Source: Warburgia ugandensis (taxonomy: Eukaryota; Streptophyta; Magnoliopsida; Canellales; Canellaceae). Taken from it: a DNA stretch of 64,000 nt. Positions 11,515-25,027 of this stretch are shown in pieces. Below the pieces are notes generated by a model. The model ran no database searches. It saw nothing but the letters and a program-made list of their open reading frames with translations, and was not told where the DNA came from. Made by a program: the position numbers and the translations under genes. The stretch lies in assembly GCA_035236585.1 (NCBI GenBank), contig CP141137.1, positions 10,742,327 through 10,806,326 of the forward strand, given 5' to 3'. Every line of letters starts with the position of its first letter. Position 1 is the stretch's first letter.

Positions 11515-13147
11515 CTAGCTCACAAATAAGAGTCCCGTCAAATTATACACTCAATACAAGAGGAAAGAATACATGTCCTACTTTTCATGAATATGAAAAT
11601 ATTTTTGTTAGATCTAATCCACTCATCATATTAAGAGTAGCTTAGATAAGCTAGATATGAAATTTTAAGGTCATCCGGTTTTTCTAGCTTATATTTATTT
11701 AGGCAAAAAAAAAATCTCAACCATCTATTTTTCGTTAAGTTTTCCAAACACCTAAAACAAGTGGCTATGATTGTTCAGATGCATTTAATGATTATGGTTT
11801 ACCTATTTTGGTATTCTAAACATGATAAATCGTTTAGATTTGCAAAACATGTCGTACCAGGCATGAAAAATGGGGTGTGCACTCCTTCCTCTCTTATTGA
11901 GTGTGTACTCGTACTGTGACTTATAGATATACAACGTATTACTAGACCCTCTTAACTACTGCTAGTGCTGCCAATCCGAATGGATTATCTGCTATACAAA
12001 CTGATCCAAATGGATAGGATATGGAGTGGAAAATCATATCTGTGAATCGATACAAAATTAATTTCTAATATTCTTTTTATTTTGGAATGGATATGAAGTG
12101 AGGCATCCTATCCTGGATTATGCAATTCGAAATACAAATTTTTTAACTCTAAAATACCTTAATATTTTTATTAAACTTTAAGATTTATAATTTTTAAAAG
12201 ACAATAAATAAGCTAAAACTCTCTTGACTATGCCAATGAGAATTTGGCAGGAAGAAATTGTGAAAAACTCCTATTAGTACATGAGATTCTAATATCTAAA
12301 GTTGCTGGAATTGAGTTCCTTTACTGTCTAACTTAGTGTTGTCAATATCATGCCATATCGCCCTGTATTCTGGTGTATGTCATACCGGTCGGAGAAACGA
12401 CACGGTATCCTCTTAGATACCATTCGAGTCAAATACCGGAATACAGGACGGTATCTAAATACCACCCGAAAATCACATACCGGTCGGTACAGATAAAATA
12501 GAACCATTTTTTTTTTCTTCTTCTCCGACCATCATCTGCGAAATCAGATCAGATTAGACAGCGGAATAGGGGGGAATACCGGATTGGCTTCTGTGTTTGG
12601 GAAGGTCATTTTTTGTATTAAGCTCCTTCTAGGAATTCTATCTTAGATAAGATGTGACAATTTGGGGTATCTGCTACATACACTCATTTGTTTGAGGTTT
12701 TACCTGAAAGATTCGATCTTGGTAAGGTGAAGATGGTGAAAGGAGGAGATGAAGAGGCATGATTTTATTGAGGTGCAGATGGCATAAGAAGAACGCGGTT
12801 CTAGTAATAGCCCAACAACTTCTGGACTGTGGGGAATAGCCGTCATGGGGACCTCCAAGGTTGTGAAATATTAGATGTAAACTTACTGCCACACTCACGA
12901 TTGTGGGATAATCTTAACCACTGGAGTTGAAGTGGTATGGACCTAGTTTCTGGGATCAAAGCCATTCATCATTCAAGTTAGTTATTTTCTCTTTTTTCCT
13001 CCAATGGTTGGTAATCTTTATTGAGTGGCCTTCTTTTTTTTCTCCAATGGTAATAGTTTTTGGTGTGTAGCCTATATAAAACAAGTTTAAATGGTTATTA
13101 GATTGGCGAAAAGAAACCTACAGAGCGGCCTGGAATTTATTCTCATT
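11515..13147. other. Intergenic, no gene recognised
   Basis: AT-rich DNA. Around 12340-12500 there are several scattered ATACCGGTCGG / ACGGTATC motifs in both orientations, reminiscent of a decayed inverted-repeat transposon, but I could not define ends or a duplication. Confidence 0.4.
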
Positions 13148-13384
13148 AAGGCCTGTTAGGTTGGCAAAAAAAATGATCAAGAATTGATTTCCACAGGAAA
13201 TGCAAATCTTTGTGAGAAGTGTCCCACGCCTAGGAATTGAATTACCACAAGACCCAAAGATGAGTCATTGAACATTTTTGGGTCTTTAAGGCAATTCAAT
13301 TTTCAGGCCTAAAACAATGTCCGCAGAAAATTGATTTTCATGTAGAAATCAATTTCCGTCCATTTCCTGTCCCACAAACAGGGA
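13148..13384. mobile_element. Possible MITE
   Basis: Starts AGGCCTGTTAGGTTGG and ends GTCCCACAAACAGGG, imperfect inverted ends of the CCTGTTTGG type common in plant MITEs, with an AT-rich interior that contains inverted GAATTGATTTC / GAAATCAATTTC blocks. No clear target duplication. Confidence 0.35.
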
Positions 13385-15026
13385 TGCAGTAAGCGAGAGA
13401 ACGGCTTCTCTATTATCTCGTTTTAGATGTTATCTTGTGTGTATACTCATGTGCAGATGGAGCAAAACATGTACAAGTCTTTGGCATTGTGTATATAACT
13501 TGATCAAAGAACAGAGCCATGTCTTGATATTTCTTCTTCGTCATCGCATCAATCATCCCAGAGATGGGAAATAGTCACGCATCCAAGATTAAACTTCGAG
13601 AAGTTCGCATTTCTGTATATATTCCTAACGCCTCCATACTTGTTACCAAAATCAGTCTTAGGAATCGATGCTGTTTGTGAGAGACAGAAGCACCTCAGTT
13701 GAGTTAATAGGATGGCACATGATCGAGAAATCTGATTCATGGATTCATAAGTGGCTCCTCTTATTCTCTGATCTCCTTCAACATTTGCACTCTTGACACT
13801 AAAAAGGCTCTTGAAGGCATATTTGCATTCTTCTTCTCCAAGGGCCACAGAAGAGTAGGTGGCCGGTACTAACCATACTGCCCTGCACCCGGAGACAATA
13901 TCATCCTGTTTTACTTTCAACTATTTTCGCCGGTGAAACAACGATGGTTGGAGCTGTAAGAACATTAAATGGTCATGCTTCTTTAGACTCGGAGAAATCC
14001 GTGCCAGAGGAAGCATCGCTCGTGGAGATTTCCTAAACTGGGAAGCATGAATGGAGGCGGTCGTAACTAGGCTCGTTGGACCCAAGACTGCTAAACCTCC
14101 CGAATTCCCTCGGTTTTTCCAACAGTTGCCATCGGAAAAGAAACAAAAATGAAAGAAACACTAGCAAGGGCCAGATGGGGAACAGTTGCACTTATTTTTC
14201 TGACCAGTTGACTTCGAAATACAAAACGATAATCTGTGCGAGAATCCAGCCGAAGATGCTTGGGCATAGCTTATCTCAGACAGGCCTCAACATGAGACCA
14301 GTCCATTCCACAAAACAGCTGGCCTCCAACTGGAATATACCAAGTCTAACGCGGTTAAGACTTGAAAATACTACGAAGAAATCAAAGACCAGTCCCAGAA
14401 TTCATCAAGGTATTTTACGTCACGAAATAGGTCGACATCTACACGTGGAGCATGTCCCCGACTAATCAATGTTATGACATGGACAAGCAGGCAAGAATTA
14501 TTGAACTCAGAGAAACGCAAGTCCAATCCATACATTCCCAGCTACACACGTCCCAAACCATGAACTAAATTATTTGAACTGTTGAAACAGCTAAAACCAT
14601 TGGCTGTTCATTCTTAAATAACCTTATCATGTTTATGGCTATAACTAGCAGGCAATAAACATTATCTATAGTTTGCTATTTCTGGGCCGGTTAGGCCCCT
14701 CTATAACTAGAATGTTTTTCTTTTCCTTTCTTCTGTCTCCCGCAGCAGTAAAATGACAACTCCAGGCTCCGGCTAAACTCTAAATTTAAACCTTACATGT
14801 CTGTCAAAATTTATTCAGAGATAATATGCCAGAACGCATGCAATGACGTTATAATGAAGGAGAAGATGTGATATAATTCAACATCGGAACTCACAAAACC
14901 ATGATCTAGAGCATCCTTCTTCTTTTTTTGACTATGTAAACCTAAAATATTTCATTCTCAGATGCTAAAACTCATCGTACATTATTCGAAAATATTACAT
15001 ACATGGATACTACAACATTCTGAGAT
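13385..15026. other. Intergenic; two unassigned open frames
   Basis: A 123-codon frame lies on the minus strand (13920-13549) and a 129-codon frame on the plus strand (14076-14465). Neither resembles a family I know. The first has a mixed, non-repetitive composition with several Cys; the second is basic and Ser/Asn-rich. There is no obvious splice partner or signal peptide. They could be chance frames or a decayed gene. Confidence 0.3.
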
Positions 15027-15096
15027 TCAAACAATAACAGCCCGCAAAAATGGGGGCATATAAAAAAAATGGGAGAAGAAGAGAGAGGGAGGATGG

Positions 15097-18000
15097 CTAT
15101 ACCACTTTAACTCCACTAGGTCGTTTGCCTTCCATGGCATCCTTCTTGTTACGGCAACCAGCGCAAAGGAAGGGACCTTGCCAAGGTTTTGTGCTGGTCG
15201 AGAAGATCCCACCAGCATGAACTGAGATCCCTTCGCTTGGTGCAAGATCTACTTGGCAAATTGCACATGTGAAAAGGCCAGATGTCGTTGATCCCGCTGT
15301 CGAGTCATTACCTAACCTGAAAATTCGTTCACAGGACCACTTGAGAATTACACCAAATAACATTTGACAAAAGGATGTGCGAGTAAAAGGAAACAGAACC
15401 ACAAACAGGATGTTAAAGATGAAAAGAAAAAAATAAATATAAGCACTCATTCGGATTTTAAGGTTATGGTAGTGGAAGAGTTGCTCTGGTTGCTAGAATT
15501 ATTTTTCACTATGGTACTATAGGCCCTTTGTGGTCTGCCCTTTTCCAGACCCCGCATACGCTGGAGCTTTGCTTACTAGGCTGCCCTTTTTTTTTCTTAA
15601 CCAACTGAACCACAGTTCCCTGATATTCAGATTTGAATGCTTTGGATTCACTTAATGGGAGTGACAATCCTTGCATTTTACAGCTTAACATTTAAGGGAG
15701 CTTTTCAGAGACAGCAGAAAAGTAACACGGAAATATAACAGGGTTCACTATGACAGTCAAAGCCATGGACAAATGGATCAACACTCACATCACCAAGTTT
15801 AAGTTCCTCTATTCAATTATATAATTCAAAAGACTTGTTGGACACTGCTCCAGATTTCTAGTGCATGAAGTGCATTGCATCTAGGTCCTAAGTTGATGAA
15901 GGCTTTATTTCCTCAACAAAATTGACGAAGTCTACTTAAACACCAAGAAGAGTTGACGACTCAAAATTGAAAATAAAATTGGCATTCTAGTTCCTAAAAA
16001 CTTTTAGTCTAAAGATGTTGTAAAGTCAGTTGCAAGTCAATGACCACCATATGTTCTGCTTAAGGCAGGGTTAGAATTCTAGACACTACATTTAAGTATT
16101 TGCTCCATTAGCTATATTGTTATCAAGATCTTTGTTTGGTTGCTTGATCTACAGGAAAATTGCTAACCAAGTACAAGATCGGTAAGGACCCTCGTAGTGG
16201 AATGGCGTGCTGAGAGCTCTCCACATATGAAATGTTGAAATCCTGAATCTTTGATACTTAAAAGGTAAAGATATAGCCTGAAAAAGAGTTTCGCATTTAT
16301 TTGATTGGATAAATGATAAAACAGAATTGCCTTTGGTCACAATCTCTTTGTCAGGACCTTAATACCTGAGCACTAAAATCAAATAGTTATGGCTTTTATG
16401 GGCATATGGTTTTCTGGTTTCCAACTTCCGTAGATGGCATATCTTTATGAACTAGAAAGACTTCACTAGATTAAAAGCCAATCTCAAATATGTTTAAAAT
16501 TTCTCTATGGCAAATAAAAAATGAGATAATTCTGCTACGTAATGCTTGCCGCTCTAGATCTTTTGGTTATGTCAAGTGTAGAAGCCTACATATTTCAAGT
16601 TTGCTGATATTTTTTTACCATGTTTGTAACTAGGGTTGTAACACTTCTATGTTAATTCTACATTGTAAAATTCAATATACCGATAGACTTTGCTTAGCTA
16701 AGATACTGTCTTATTCTGGCATTAAATTCAATGTTGTGGATGCCTCAAAGTTAATTATCTGACACCAATAATCCGCTTAAGAGGTTCTTAATTTCTGTTA
16801 AAATATCATACCTCTAAACCTCACAAAGAAATATGGAACATTTCTACAGTTCTTGGGGAGGAACATTAACCCTTCTTGCCAGTTCCAATTCAATATTGGT
16901 TAAAAATATATCATTTGAATATTGCATGAACTAGGGATCTTTTCTCTATGATCCTTTTCGATGGATTTTCAGCTGAAGTCTTTAGGTCTCTGTCTGTGCA
17001 TGTTGGATGGAGGAAATTTAAAAGAGTAGAAACTAATGTGGATAGAAGTATCTAGCTGAGGTATTTATACTATTGTGTAATGTTTGTTATTGGAGCAAAG
17101 TTCAGATACCCAGAGGATATCCAAAGTTCTCATCAAAATCTATTAAGATACACCAGATTCAGCTGACAAACATAAAAAATTCAATTTGACAGTTGTGGAG
17201 TTTTCGATATTAAAAGTTAAAGTGGTATTTAGATCAAAGGTGAGGCATCGCATGTTCATATAAAACACAGGGGACAATCTTTACCAACTCTTTTTGGTTG
17301 GCCATGGCTGTTGAGCAAGGAGAACATGCCAGTGTACAAAAGAAAACATTGACACCTTTGGTAATATAGTCATAAAAGGGGAGTGCCTCATCAAACTTGG
17401 TGGGATACAGGAAAGCAAGCCAATTGGTCAGGTAACTTGCATTTCAACAGCAGAAGAAGGAGATGAACTGAAAGTAGCAAGTCCAGTCAAGATCAAATTT
17501 CTACCAGCCTAAAAGATTGATGCCAGTGTCAGTCTTCATACAAGCCTAGGGAAGAGAATGAGGGGTAAGAAAGGAAGAGGAATAAGAAAAAAAAAAAACA
17601 GCCTTTTGTCAAAGGGAACATGATATCAGCAAGAATAGATTTCACTGTCACATTAATTCTATCAGTAAATGATAAAGTTATCCCTAAAGAAAATTAAATA
17701 ACTCAGACAAATCCCATCACTTTATACTTGTCCATGCTTGTCAGTTCCTAAAGGGAAGAGTCAATTGGTAGACTTTTTCCATTAGCTAGATGCCTTTTGT
17801 TTGATTGATGATGGTTCAATAGGATGCAACAGAGATGAAATTTTACTAATCTACAAGAAGAAAAACCACAAGCGAACAGTTATTAGATGGAGATAGTGCC
17901 CCCATTGTTCTCCATCCTTCAAAGCACAAACTAAGACCCATAACAACCATCAAAATTTTACAACTCTCCTTCCATTTAATTCCATATGTCCTGAATGAGT

Positions 18001-21000
18001 AGCAATCATCTTGAATCATTGACAACAGGGTAAAAAAGGGCAGCCCCAGTGCACAAAGCTCCTGTCTATGCGGGGTCTGGGGAAGGGGCGGACCACAAGG
18101 GCCTAAAGTACACAGCCTTACCTTGCATTTTGCAAGAGACTGTTTCCATGCCTTGAACCTGTGACCTCAAGGTCACACGACGATAACTTTTACTGTTGCG
18201 CCACAAGGGCCTAAAGACAGCATGGTGTCATTGGCAAAATAACATAGGAAGTGAAAATCGAGGGAAGTGAAAATTACAGAGCAGGCAACTTATTCAAATC
18301 CAAAATGAGTTCGATTTAGGTTAACTTAGAGAGGCTCAGGTGATTTCAGTGATAATTGGACAAAAATAGGCAAAGACCAGTTCTGAAGCAATAGACATGG
18401 CAAGATTTACATCAGAAGCAGCAATGTGAGGCTCCTGATTCTCAGAGATTTGGACTACAAGTGATTACAATCGTCACCCAGAAACTAGAATCAAGCCCAT
18501 GGGAGATCTATAGAAGATGGTAAACTATGAAGAGAAGTTCAAGCCCTGAGGAAGGGAGGTGATGGGGAAGTGTGAAGTAGTGGTAGTTGAGGAAACAAGG
18601 CTTTACTAATGTTTTGTTTTTTTCCTTTCTTCAAGGCAATTGAGTCATTTGCAGGTAGATTTCTTGTGGCCATCATTACTGTCCAAGTCAATATCAGCTC
18701 CCTTAATAAATTATAATTCACTTGCTTGACCTAATCAAGTAGGGTTACCTCTATTAAAATTTTGCTTTCATTTGGTATGCAAAAATGGACAAGGAGTTTA
18801 CCGTTTGTGGTGCAAGAGTAAGGCGAACTTCAAATATTAAAACAGCTTACCTTAACAATTTGTAAATGGTATTCTACAGCATGAGATTGTATTGGAGTTT
18901 TCAATTTTTATCTGTCTCTATAAAAATGTACATGTAAATTTTAAGGACTAAATAAAGAGGGACTAAGAACTAAATCTCCTAGTGAAGGTTCTTCGACATG
19001 CGTTTCTTGTGAATTATATCTTCTTCCATTGGTGATTCTCAATTGCTTGTAGGATCATGCTTGGGATAAAATGGCGTAGTTTTATCCATCAACTGAAGAA
19101 GTTTCAAGCTAGACGTCTAACATCTAGTGCAAGATAGAAGGAACCAGCATGCAGTCTTGCAGTAACTTCAACAGGATAATTTCACCTCCTTTTCTCCAGT
19201 TATGTCTAATAAGTGGCTGCAATTCTGAATTCCAAATACTGGTGGAATGATATTGCTCAACTTTTATTTTCGTACACTAAAGGGCATTTTGCAAAAACTA
19301 TTTCATTCCCTTAGCAATATATTACCATGAATTACATTTTTCTCCTGGCTCCCAGTCGTGGCAAACAAAAACCTTCATGGAGTGAACACATTAGTTACTT
19401 CAAGCATTTTCTCCTAGCTTTCCAGTGGTAGCAAACAAAAACCTTCATGGAATGAATACAGAAGTTACTTCAGGCAGTTCTAATATTAGTCAGGCTTTCT
19501 TGTTTCTTTACCTTCCCATCACGTGCTCCAACTAGCAGGATGATTTCTTGTTCTGGCAAACTATACCAGCAACCTTCACCATAGATGATTAAATCCTTGC
19601 TACATGGGATTCTAATCTGTTAGTAGACAGACAACCCAAGTGGTTTGACAATTAACTAAAAGAATCTTCTCCTGAATACACTTGGAAGAGATGTTAATTT
19701 TAACAAATTTTTGGTTTAGATATACCATGGCTTTTGTGGATTCTTATCTTAAAAACCTATAAAAGCATCTGTTAGGGAGGACAGAACACTAACAGTATTA
19801 TTTTAGACTTGAAGGCTTCATAATTTACTAATAACAGCTTACCAAAGTTAATCTTTCAAACAACCAAAAAAAAAGGGAATCCAAGTTAGCAGTGGCTGCA
19901 AATTGTATTCATAACCTCTGTACAGAGGACCTTGTCAAGTGACAGTCCAGAATTAAGTTAAAGCAACACCCAGAATCCATTACACATCATCATAGTAAAA
20001 AAATATTCAACATGATTGGAGCATGGGCAATTTCTGAGGCAGAATGTCGGAAACATAAATAGCACAATAAAGGTACAAAAACTATACAACAGGTGCGCAA
20101 TTCAAAAATAATACTCACCTGTCAGCAAGCATGGCAGAGCCTTCTTCAAATAGTTCTTCCACTATACCTACAGCAGATAACTTCTTTGCAAGTTTACTTG
20201 CAGAATCACGCGACCTCTTCCGGAAAATGAGGGATCTAAGCTTGTTCTGCTTCTTGGGTGGGGATGGAGGCTGTACTGGACGATCAGGTGGAATTATGTC
20301 AACAACAATGCAGGTTGTGTCATCTTTCAGGCCCCTTGACCTCAATGCTTCCTAAACGATGATCCATCATGTGATGAGAATGTATTAGCATTTCATAGAT
20401 TTATCAGCCAAATGAAAGTTTGAGACATGACATATTAATAACATGAATATAGCATATGCACCACATCATGGAAAAACATGCATGAAACAGTTAATTACCT
20501 TCACAACCTGCCTAGCAGCAAGCTCTGCTGGCAAGCCACGGCAAGACTTTGCAGCCAACTCCGATGATAGTGCATCCCAGATTCCATCAGAAGCGATAAT
20601 TAGCCTTCCCCCAGAATTTGATAGCTGGTGTGCCAATGTAGAATGTTAGGATCATAAGAAGCACGTGATATGCATTATGCAATGTAAAACTGTGCTAATT
20701 CACTGTGACATGTACTTAAGTTAGTAGAGTAATTGAAAACAAAAGAATGCCTGAAAGAGAGTTTCTAGATGATCAACAAATGGTATCAACTCAAGAAGAA
20801 AACCAATACCTTCACTTGTTTCACATATGGTATTGGAACTATAAATTCCCCAACATCCATGTCTCCAATTGACCTTGAAAGGCATAAACCCCCTGGCCAA
20901 CATCGGAGGGGACCAACCTGCACATAATTATGAGGTTGAAGAATGCACAACCACAACTACAGCAATAATCACAAAAAACATCTCTCTCAATCAGAAATCT

Positions 21001-22501
21001 AAAAAAGCATTTTCTGTATTTCACCTCAACACCACCAACAATGCTGAGCCTTCCAACTTCACCTCCACTGGCAGTTACACGTGCCCTCCTGCAGTTGCAG
21101 ATAAGGTAAATCAGAAGGATTCAAAGGGCATACCGGATACCATGAGAGATCAAAAACAAAAGATACCCACTCTTCAGCATTTTCTTCCAGCCTGTGATCA
21201 ACGGTCAATAAAGAAATGACACCACTCTGAGCATCCAAAATGCAGCGGGAATCTCCAACTGATGCAACAGTCACAGTCCACCCATCTATTATGACAAATG
21301 TAGCAGTGGTTCCAGAAGTTTCCCCTGTGGCAATAAGACCATTCCAATCAGCAAATGTACATTAGATCCTAGCCTCTAAAAGAAAAAGAAACAAAACTTG
21401 CCTCTGCTCTGGAACTCCTTATCAGTCTTTACAAATCCTGCAACCAATGCCCGAGGCAAGGCTTGAAGCCATGCTTCCCGCCCAAGCCCACGGGGGATTG
21501 CACCCAGTACATGATTTAACAAGTTCTCTTTTGTAAATATTGCAGCAGCATTGCCGTTGTGCCCATCAAAGATCTGAAAATTAGTTCATCACATAATGAA
21601 CCACTGACCATTGCATAGGTAGGAACAAAAAGAAAAGGGGAAATCAGCATTGCGTGCTAATTTCAGTTAAATTGGAATTGCCCAACATGACAATGTAGAG
21701 AAGCTGGACCTTTTCTGATAAATTATCGAAACTGGCAACATGTGGCGCATTCAACAAATAGAGCAAGTCAAAGAAAATCATCTAAGACCACATTACACAT
21801 GGTTTATAACAGAAACAAAGATACTAAAACTAGGATCGCAGCAATAAAAAAACCACACAAACCGACCAAGGGACCAGCTACAAATTTCAACAAACCCTGA
21901 ATTTCATTAGAGCGAAAAAGCTAAGAGCTCAATTTATTTAGCAATTGAATTATGAGGCTTGTACCTTGGATCACAATGAATCGTTTGACTAAAACTTTAT
22001 CATACTGCAAAAGTTTATGTTCTCCAACTGAAAAATCACGGATTCAAACAACAGATGTAATAAGGCGAGTACGGATACAATTCTGATTCCTCATTTTGAG
22101 ATCTCCTCTCCAAGGAAATGACTTCGGAACCTTCGATTCCAGCACCATTTTCCCAAACGCCTTTCATCCCTTGGAGCGGAAATCACTTCTCTAATCAGAA
22201 TTGCATCCAAACTTACCCTCAGCTCCAATAACTTCCCTACATTAACAATCATAAAAGAGAAAAGGAGAAAGAAAGATCATCGGCAACGTACAGCGAATAC
22301 CGAAAAGGTGGAGGACGAATTCCCGGGAACTCTCTGGCAGTCCGTCTTCATCAAGTAATAATCTTCCCCTTTCTTCGACTGCGCTGCGCATCCGTATCGA
22401 ACAGACGGCTTCTCAATCTTCTCACTCTTCATCTCTCTACGGAGCAGCGCCGCGAGAGGCACCAGATTATGGTGCCTCCTTCCGTCTCCCATCGATCCCA
22501 T
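15097..22501 (-). CDS. Protein phosphatase 2C (PP2C), 8 exons, complete
   Basis: Exons in transcript order: 22501-22292, 21573-21402, 21324-21171, 21088-21025, 20917-20810, 20624-20499, 20351-20119, 15316-15097 (TAG). Total 1287 nt, 428 residues, frame intact. Ser/Thr phosphatase of the PPM family; the metal- and phosphate-binding motifs are all visible: GED (about 47), FDGHNG (72), SGTTA, VASVGDSRC, SRSIGD, ASDGIWD and DDTT (about 300). DGHNG in place of DGHGG, and the Pro/Lys-rich segment followed by a C-terminal tail with two CxxC pairs (CAIC, CAGC) ending EGKRPSGVKVV, match the plant clade of 'probable protein phosphatase 2C 12'; that assignment is from memory. No signal peptide or membrane segment. 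The start is the first in-frame ATG (22501), with another ATG three codons on. Intron 2 has a GC donor (AG|GCAAGT). Intron 7 is 4802 bp and holds two SINE copies. Confidence 0.95.
15513..15595 (+). mobile_element. 5'-truncated Au-type SINE in PP2C intron 7
   Basis: Matches only the 3' half of the family: ACTATAGGCCCTTTGTGGTC, GACCCCGCATACG, GGCTGCCCTTTTTTTTT. Opposite to the PP2C gene. Confidence 0.75.
18032..18203 (-). mobile_element. Au-type SINE in PP2C intron 7
   Basis: AAAAAAGGGCAGCCCCAGTG at the left and CTTGAACCTGTGACCTCAAG (B box on minus) near the right. The 5' end (right side) is lost or replaced by CACAAGGGCCTAAAG; no clean target duplication. Confidence 0.85.
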
Positions 22502-24590
22502 CACAACTACCAACGATTTCTACCACAAATCAGGAACCGAAACCTGATTTTTCACCCGAATCATAGCAGAAACCTTAAAAAACCTCTCCGTAGCTGCAGA
22601 AACGCTTCGGAAGTGTCCAATGCAGCAGATCTGATCAAGAAAATCTGCGAACAAAATCAAGAAAAAGAAATGCAACTGGAGAAGAAATCAACACGGAGAA
22701 ACGCGGAAAGATGACCGGATATGAACTGTAAGCCTACTAATCTTGAATAAAATAAAGGTTTGCAGAATACAAACCCTAGAGCGTAGAAAAAGAAAAAATT
22801 TCTTTGAAAACCAACCTACCACATCAACCATCTGAAAATTAAGAAAGCCTAAAGTGGAATTGAATTCCAGTTGAAAAGGGCTTTCCGCATCGCTCTTTTC
22901 TTTTCCAGTTCCAGGAAGAAAAGGGAAAAGACGAAAAGAAAACGCGGATTTATAAAGGTAGAATTGAATTCCAGTCGAAAACTAAGCGCATTCTACGGAT
23001 CTCCGGAATTTCTCTCCGACGCTGTAAAAGTCGTTTTCCTCGGACTTTTACGGGAAGAAAAAAAAGTCATATTTTGGCCCATAAAAAATCTAAAAAATTT
23101 GGAAATTTCTCTTCCTACAGGTGAGATTTGAATATTGTTTTCGGATTTTTATCTATTTTTACTCCGAAATGACGGAGATCTTTGAACTACTTTACGAGGA
23201 GAGAGAAAGGAAAAGTCATTTTCTGCAGACTTTCCGCGATTCCTCGAGAATTCTTTTCTTTTTCATCTCTGGAAAAGGTTTTCGGCACTATAGGTCTATT
23301 TAAATACCCTAATTTTACAATATTTTACTGAATTGCCATTTCGAAAAGCTGCCGTGCTCAGGTGTATCTGTCGCCTTAATCACATGAAGCATCTTTCGTT
23401 ACGCTCGATGCGTACTGCGCACCAGGCATTTCCTTTCCGGGAAATAATATTGTCTGCGCGGCTACTACGAAAAGCCCATTGGCGAAGATTACCAAATTGT
23501 GTGCCAAATTAACGGTCCGAATCTCCAAAGAACGGTCCTCGTGACACTCACTGACACGCGCAGGCATGAAATTGGTAGTGAGGACGCATCATAGCAGCTC
23601 AGGAAACGAGTTCTTCTGCACGTGAATGGTCGATCAAATACCCCGCAGAAGATATTTTATTACGAGAATGCCCCTTATTTCTCGGGATAGCAGCCTCAGA
23701 GCCGCAGGTTTTCTCCGTTGCTCAGATAAAACGAAAAATAAAGAAAAATAAAAAATAATTTAGTGATGTTGGATCTTGGATTACAGTCTTTGTTTGCTGT
23801 GGATGTTGGTGTGCGTGTCTTCATCTCCTAAACCACGCTCCATGTTCAGACGCGTCTGACAGAAGAAAGAAAAATTAGACGCGGAACCAGTCTCAGACGC
23901 CTCCGTATCATTCCTCAAGAGTTAGGACGGCAAGACCAGCAACCGCAAGGAAACTTCCCCGTCATTATATCCTCTTCTTTGTGGAATTGACTTTCCAACC
24001 CCGTCAATCAGACGACTACTGTTATCCTGCGCGACAGCAGGAAAGTTTTTGTAGACCTTCATTTTTTGTTGATCCAACTCGTTCATCTAATTTTGATTTT
24101 TTTTAAAACTTTTAATCACTAAATGGTGCAGATTGAAAGAGTTTGGAATTATTTAAAAAAATAGTCCACGATTAATCGGTGGGGCCGTAAAATGACCGTA
24201 ATTAATAAATGTCCCAACAACTGTTACATTAAGGAAGAACTATTTGACTAATTCATCTGCAAATTTGGTGGGTTTGGGAATTCTTTTCCTTCACCTCAAA
24301 CTTTTTGTAAGAAAACAAGGTCGTTAAGAAGTGCGTTTGCTAACAAACTTGGGTTGGTTGAGATAGGGCCCATGTCCATCACTTTTTTTCGTTGTGGAAG
24401 TTGTTAACTAGTCAAATTCTGGTATAATTGCACCAAATTTCCTGTTGACCCCAACAATTCATTGATTGCAAGTCTAAACCACTTCATACGTGACATATTG
24501 ATTTTACAGGCCTCACATTTGATTGCCCCTAGTTTTTAAGGAATGGCTAACGATCACCAAGCAAAAAATCCCAAATTTCATTTCTTACGC
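22502..24590. other. PP2C upstream region and intergenic DNA
   Basis: Contains the PP2C 5' UTR and promoter; no certain TATA box or UTR intron could be placed. A 22-bp sequence (GAATTGAATTCCAGTTGAAAA and a one-base variant) occurs twice, near 22857 and 22961. No coding sequence recognised. Confidence 0.45.
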
Positions 24591-24591
24591 G

Positions 24592-25027
24592 TTAAAAGGA
24601 AAATTCTATGAAGGTCATAAGGCCGGCCATGCTCTGGGAATCAAAGTGTTGGGCAGTTAAGAAATGAGGATGTTGAGATGGATGAGTGATAAGACAAGAA
24701 AAGATAGAATTAGAAATAAAAATATTAGAGAAAATTTAGGGGTAGCATCAATAGGTAACAAGATGAGGGATATTAGACTTAGATGGTTTGAACATGTTCA
24801 AAGGAGACCAACAATGGCACTGGTTAGAAGGAGTAAGGTAATACAAGTAAAAGGTTCTAAAAGGGCAAGGCAAAGACCCAAAAGAACGTAGATAGAAGTG
24901 GTGAGGAAAGATTTAAAAACTTTAGAATTAAATAAAACTATGGTACTTAATAGAGTGAAATGGAGGAATAAGATTCATGTGGACGACCCCTAATTGGGAT
25001 AATAAGGTCTTGATGATGATGATGATG
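24592..25027 (+). mobile_element. RTE-type LINE, 3' end
   Basis: An open frame at 24664-24891 reads MLRWMSDKTRKDRIRN, then RLRWFEHVQRRP and GSKRARQRPKRT, the conserved C-terminus of plant RTE-type reverse transcriptases. It runs into GACCCCTAATTGGGATAATA and a terminal GAT repeat. Strongly 5'-truncated, the usual result of LINE insertion. Confidence 0.85.
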
